From: Neisseria perflava
GTDB taxonomy: Bacteria; Pseudomonadota; Gammaproteobacteria; Burkholderiales; Neisseriaceae
Length of the DNA stretch: 7,840 nt
Reading direction: 5' to 3'
NCBI RefSeq assembly: GCF_024170405.1
Contig: NZ_JALJYC010000045.1
Span: 1-7,840 of the forward strand
Shown: in pieces, positions 5,892 through 7,840 of the stretch
Layout of the letters: each line of letters opens with the position of its first letter
How positions within the stretch are numbered: the first letter of the stretch is position 1
Notes under the pieces: model-generated
Told to the model about the DNA's origin: nothing
Seen by the model: the letters and a program-made list of their open reading frames with translations, nothing else
Databases searched by the model: none
Position numbers and translations under genes: made by a program

Positions 5892-6161
5892 TTACCCTTT
5901 CAACCGCCCCTCGCGCACCAAAATTGCTTCCGCATAGTCGCAGCTGCTGGCAAGATCCAAACCAAGTTTTTCCGCTTCGGCGACGGCGGCATTGACCAAA
6001 TGCCGCGCCAAGCCTTGGCCTCGGTATTTTGGGTTGATTCGGGTGTCGGTAATATCAAAACGGCCATCGGCAATGCGGTAATGCAGCAGGCCGATTTCGC
6101 CGTCTTCCGTATTAATCAGAGTGAAACGCTGCAAAGCAGGCTCGTGGCGGATATCGGGCAT
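5892..6161 (-). CDS. Small GNAT-fold N-acetyltransferase (YjdJ-like / Acetyltransf_CG type)
   Basis: This encodes an 89-residue protein consisting of little more than the acetyl-CoA-binding half of the GNAT fold. Visible are the strand pair EIGLLHYRIADGRFDITDT (22-40) and then motif A, INPKYRGQGLARHLVNAAV (42-60), with the RGQG pyrophosphate loop. SSCDY at 72-76 resembles the conserved C-terminal Cys/Tyr stretch of this short family. The substrate is unknown. A longer frame begins at 6260, but its extra codons run back through the promoter and a DUS, and the ATG at 6161 has AAGGAG (6168-6173) at a 6-nt spacing, so I use that start. It converges with cdaR and is probably unrelated to the gar genes. 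Confidence 0.83.
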   Translation of the reverse strand: MPDIRHEPALQRFTLINTEDGEIGLLHYRIADGRFDITDTRINPKYRGQGLARHLVNAAVAEAEKLGLDLASSCDYAEAILVREGRLKG

Positions 6162-6197
6162 GATGGGCTCCTTGCGGTAAAAAATAAAGGCAATGCC

Positions 6198-6226
6198 AGT
6201 ATAAAAGCTCCGCCCGAAAACAACAA
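6198..6226 (-). promoter_or_regulatory. Candidate sigma-70 promoter of the acetyltransferase gene
   Basis: On the minus strand TTGTTG (6221-6226) and TATACT (6198-6203) are separated by 17 bp, and the -10 box lies 36 bp before the start at 6161. It begins just inside the DUS hairpin that closes the upstream transcription unit, which fits a separate monocistronic unit. Confidence 0.55.
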
Positions 6227-6230
6227 CCGA

Positions 6231-6296
6231 AAAGGCCGTCTGAAAAGCGCGAATGCACAATCACAGATTATTGCAACGCTGGTTCAGACGGCCTTT
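6231..6296. terminator. Inverted AG-DUS pair between the AI-2E-family and acetyltransferase genes
   Basis: AAAGGCCGTCTGAA (6231-6244) and TTCAGACGGCCTTT (6283-6296) are perfect 14-bp arms around a 38-nt loop; both contain the full AG-DUS. The long loop makes it a weaker terminator than compact pairs. It lies about 165 bp after the stop of the upstream minus-strand gene, so it may end that transcript and also acts as an uptake signal. Confidence 0.75.
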
Positions 6297-6460
6297 GGCA
6301 TGAAAAACCATCCAGATATAGAGAGCGTGACTCCATATAAGCCAAATGTAGCAATCAAGCTGGAAAAGTTTGGATTTCGGCAACAGATTCCGAGGGCTAG
6401 GGAGAGGGCAAAACGGCTAAATTTTAAAAATCGCTTCCCAAACCGCCCACCTAAAATAAA
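6297..6460. other. Gap after the AI-2E-family gene, nothing recognised
   Basis: This is 164 bp with no coding signal, hairpin or recognisable repeat. It would form the 3' untranslated stretch of the minus-strand AI-2E-family gene if the DUS pair at 6231-6296 is its terminator. Confidence 0.5.
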
Positions 6461-7510
6461 TCAAATCAATCCCGCCAACTTCATTTCCCGCTTGATATAC
6501 GCATAATAAATCGGCGCGGCGACAATGCCGCCAATGCCGAAAATATGTTCCGCCGCAATCATCACAATCAGCAATTCCCAAGCCGTTGATTCGATTTGCG
6601 AGCCGATGATTTTCGCGTTTAAAAAATACTCCAGCTTGTGAATTACCACCAAAAAGATAAGCGAAGCCGCCGCCGTCAAAAGCGACACGCCCGAGCTGAG
6701 AATCACGATAATCGTATTCGAAATCAAATTGCCCGCCACCGGAATCAGCCCGACAATAAACGCCACCACCAAAGCCGTATATTTAAACGGCACATCCGCG
6801 CCGAAGAGCGGTAGCAACACGCAGAGATAAATCCCCGTCAGCAGCGTATTTACCGCCGAAATCTTCGCCTGCGCCAAAAACACCTGCGCAAAGCTGTTTT
6901 TAAAATGCACAATCCGCGCAATCAGCTCCGTTTTAAACAGCGGCATGGATTCGCTGCTGAAACGATGGCTCAAACTGTGGAAGCTCAACATCGCGCCGAT
7001 AACAATCCCTAAAATGATATATACTAGATTTTTCAGGCTGTTTTTACTGATACGCGTCAGCTCCGCGCCGTAATTCTCCACCAGCGCCACCGCCTGCTGC
7101 TTGATGTCGTCCAAATTCGACGGCAGCACATTGCGGATAAACTCCGGCAGCGCCGCGCTGTGTTTGGTGTCCGCCAAAATCCCCGATAGCTTGCCCAACA
7201 TCGCCCCGATATGATTGCCGTGGATAAAATGATAAATCCCCAGCGACAGCAAAGCCACCGCCAAACATACTACGCCGATAATCAAAATCGTAGATAACAC
7301 ATTGATATTGTGCGCATTCATCCACATGCGAAAATGCGCGCTGCGCCCAAACGCCCGCCGCCGCAGCCACAAAATCCAATGGCCGGTTTTTTCGATAAAA
7401 ATATAAGTAATCAAAATGGCAAACAGCAGCGGCAGAAAATGGAATTGCACAATCAGCAGCAGCGTCAGGCCGGTAAGAATATAGGTGGCAATTTGGAATT
7501 TGTTCGTCAT
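6461..7510 (-). CDS. AI-2E family (PerM/TqsA-like, UPF0118) membrane protein
   Basis: This 349-residue polytopic inner-membrane protein belongs to the family that includes TqsA (AI-2 export in E. coli), PerM and some Na+/H+ antiporters; the transported substrate cannot be read from the sequence. Hydrophobic segments lie at about 10-38, 70-94, 159-177, 222-237, 243-270, 274-292 and 310-338. The soluble stretch at about 95-157 between membrane segments is typical. Conserved family patches are GLIPVAGNLISN (254-265), KLEYFLNAKIIGSQI (292-306) and GGIVAAPIYYAYIKRE (327-342). Length and order agree with a complete gene. The start at 7510 gives a normal N-terminus (MTNKFQIATYIL), though no good Shine-Dalgarno sequence precedes it. 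The gene is on the minus strand with the acetyltransferase gene but separated by 299 bp and a DUS hairpin. Confidence 0.85.
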   Translation of the reverse strand: MTNKFQIATYILTGLTLLLIVQFHFLPLLFAILITYIFIEKTGHWILWLRRRAFGRSAHFRMWMNAHNINVLSTILIIGVVCLAVALLSLGIYHFIHGNHIGAMLGKLSGILADTKHSAALPEFIRNVLPSNLDDIKQQAVALVENYGAELTRISKNSLKNLVYIILGIVIGAMLSFHSLSHRFSSESMPLFKTELIARIVHFKNSFAQVFLAQAKISAVNTLLTGIYLCVLLPLFGADVPFKYTALVVAFIVGLIPVAGNLISNTIIVILSSGVSLLTAAASLIFLVVIHKLEYFLNAKIIGSQIESTAWELLIVMIAAEHIFGIGGIVAAPIYYAYIKREMKLAGLI

Positions 7511-7549
7511 AAGAATAGCGGGTCAAGATGGGAGATAAAACAGACGGGT

Positions 7550-7558
7550 ATTGTAGCA
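7550..7558 (-). promoter_or_regulatory. Candidate extended -10 promoter of the AI-2E-family gene
   Basis: The minus strand reads TGCTACAAT, an extended -10 element (TGnTACAAT) ending about 40 bp upstream of the start at 7510. No good -35 hexamer is seen, which extended -10 promoters can tolerate. It lies between the DUS hairpin at 7617-7652 and the gene. Confidence 0.5.
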
Positions 7559-7616
7559 AAGACAGGGCGGGGCGTATTGCGGGGAAGCGTAAAAGCGGTA
7601 AAGATTGGGAAGGAAA

Positions 7617-7652
7617 AGGCCGTCTGAAAAATGGGAGATTTTCAGACGGCAT
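7617..7652. terminator. Compact inverted DUS pair (AG-DUS facing AT-DUS)
   Basis: AGGCCGTCTGAA (7617-7628) faces TTCAGACGGCAT (7641-7652). The arms GCCGTCTGAAAA (7619-7630) and TTTTCAGACGGC (7639-7650) form a 12-bp stem with an 8-nt loop, and the TTTT in either direction makes it a plausible bidirectional terminator. It probably closed a gene that once lay to the right, now replaced by the IS, or insulates the promoter of the AI-2E-family gene. Confidence 0.8.
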
Positions 7653-7750
7653 AGCATACATGAAATTTAAGAAAGAGATATTGGGTGTTTTCAATGCAAC
7701 TAACTTATGTTTACGTATTCTCTTTTCCTATGCTTTAGATCTTTTGTTTT
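7653..7750. other. Stretch between DUS hairpin and right IS end, nothing recognised
   Basis: About 98 bp of AT-rich DNA without a supportable gene. The IS tip at 7751 adjoins the bases tttgtttt (7743-7750), which differ from the corresponding flank at the left IS. Confidence 0.5.
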
Positions 7751-7840
7751 GGGGCTGTACTAGATAATTAGAGCAAATTACCTTTTACTAACTGTTTCAA
7801 AATAGAAATTTGAGATTTTATTTCACTGTTGTTAAAACGC
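7751..7840 (-). mobile_element. IS1016-like (IS1595 family) element, 3' end only, inverted copy
   Basis: This is the exact reverse complement of 1-90: the GGGGCTGTACTAGATAA tip, the 17-bp post-stop stretch and the end of the transposase gene. Identity runs two bases further (7749-7750 against 91-92), probably by chance, since the flanks then diverge. The two IS copies point inward and bracket 7660 bp. No gene is visibly interrupted at this end. Confidence 0.9.
7768..7839 (-). pseudogene. IS1016-type transposase, last 23 codons (partial at window edge)
   Basis: This repeats the 23 C-terminal codons seen at 2-73, on the minus strand, with the stop at 7768-7770. Every base is identical to the left copy. 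The remainder lies outside the window. Confidence 0.9.

Noticed and set aside
7044..7694. Minus-strand frame of 216 codons overlapping the AI-2E-family gene
   Set aside because: It also contains MPSEN from a DUS and runs through the promoter region; most of it is an alternative frame of the well-supported 6461-7510 gene.
91..7750. Target-site duplication shared by the two IS ends
   Set aside because: The inner 8-bp flanks (aagaagaa on the left; aaaacaaa read from the right tip) differ, so the two ends are not the sides of one simple insertion.
1..7840. Phage, CRISPR, defence or toxin-antitoxin system, or another undescribed system
   Set aside because: All complete genes fall into known families with ordinary spacing, and no array, attachment site or integrase is seen. 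The inverted termini are explained by IS1016-like ends.

Overview
The window looks like DNA from a Neisseria species, most likely a commensal. The evidence is the dense set of DNA uptake sequences (DUS, core GCCGTCTGAA), several of them paired as inverted hairpins between genes, and the partial IS1016-type insertion sequences at both ends. Of the full 12-mers I count, five are AG-DUS (AGGCCGTCTGAA) and two are AT-DUS (ATGCCGTCTGAA). This points to a species using the AG dialect rather than the meningococcus/gonococcus group, but I cannot name the species.

Layout. 1-90: the tail of an IS1016-like (IS1595 family) element. 78-917 (minus): a GudP/GarP-type sugar-diacid transporter gene cut off by that IS after about 275 residues. 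954-1584: a 631-bp AT-rich gene-free region with a DUS hairpin and possible control sites. 1585-5759 (plus): a four-gene cluster for hexarate (glucarate/galactarate) catabolism, garL (aldolase), garR (tartronate semialdehyde reductase), garK (glycerate kinase) and cdaR (sugar-diacid-responsive activator). A strong intrinsic terminator sits between garR and garK. 5772-5884: two adjacent inverted repeats between convergent genes. 5892-6161 (minus): a small GNAT-like acetyltransferase. 6461-7510 (minus): an AI-2E/PerM-family membrane protein. 7511-7750: a promoter-like element, a DUS hairpin and about 100 bp with nothing recognisable. 7751-7840: the same IS1016 tail as at the start, inverted.

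How the genes fit together. In the known pathway a GudP-type permease imports glucarate or galactarate, a dehydratase (GudD or GarD) makes 5-keto-4-deoxyglucarate, GarL splits this into pyruvate and tartronate semialdehyde, GarR reduces the semialdehyde to glycerate, and GarK phosphorylates glycerate into lower glycolysis. CdaR senses the diacid/glycerate state and activates the genes. Here the lower pathway and its regulator look intact, the transporter is broken by an IS, and no dehydratase is in view. The two minus-strand genes downstream appear unrelated housekeeping genes.

The first 92 and last 92 bases are exact reverse complements, and both window ends fall on the same base of the IS. 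This is most easily explained as an assembled contig ending in two copies of a repeated IS. I found no phage, CRISPR, toxin-antitoxin or other novel defence-like system. The main interest is IS disruption of a sugar-acid locus, its internal terminator, and the uptake-sequence architecture.
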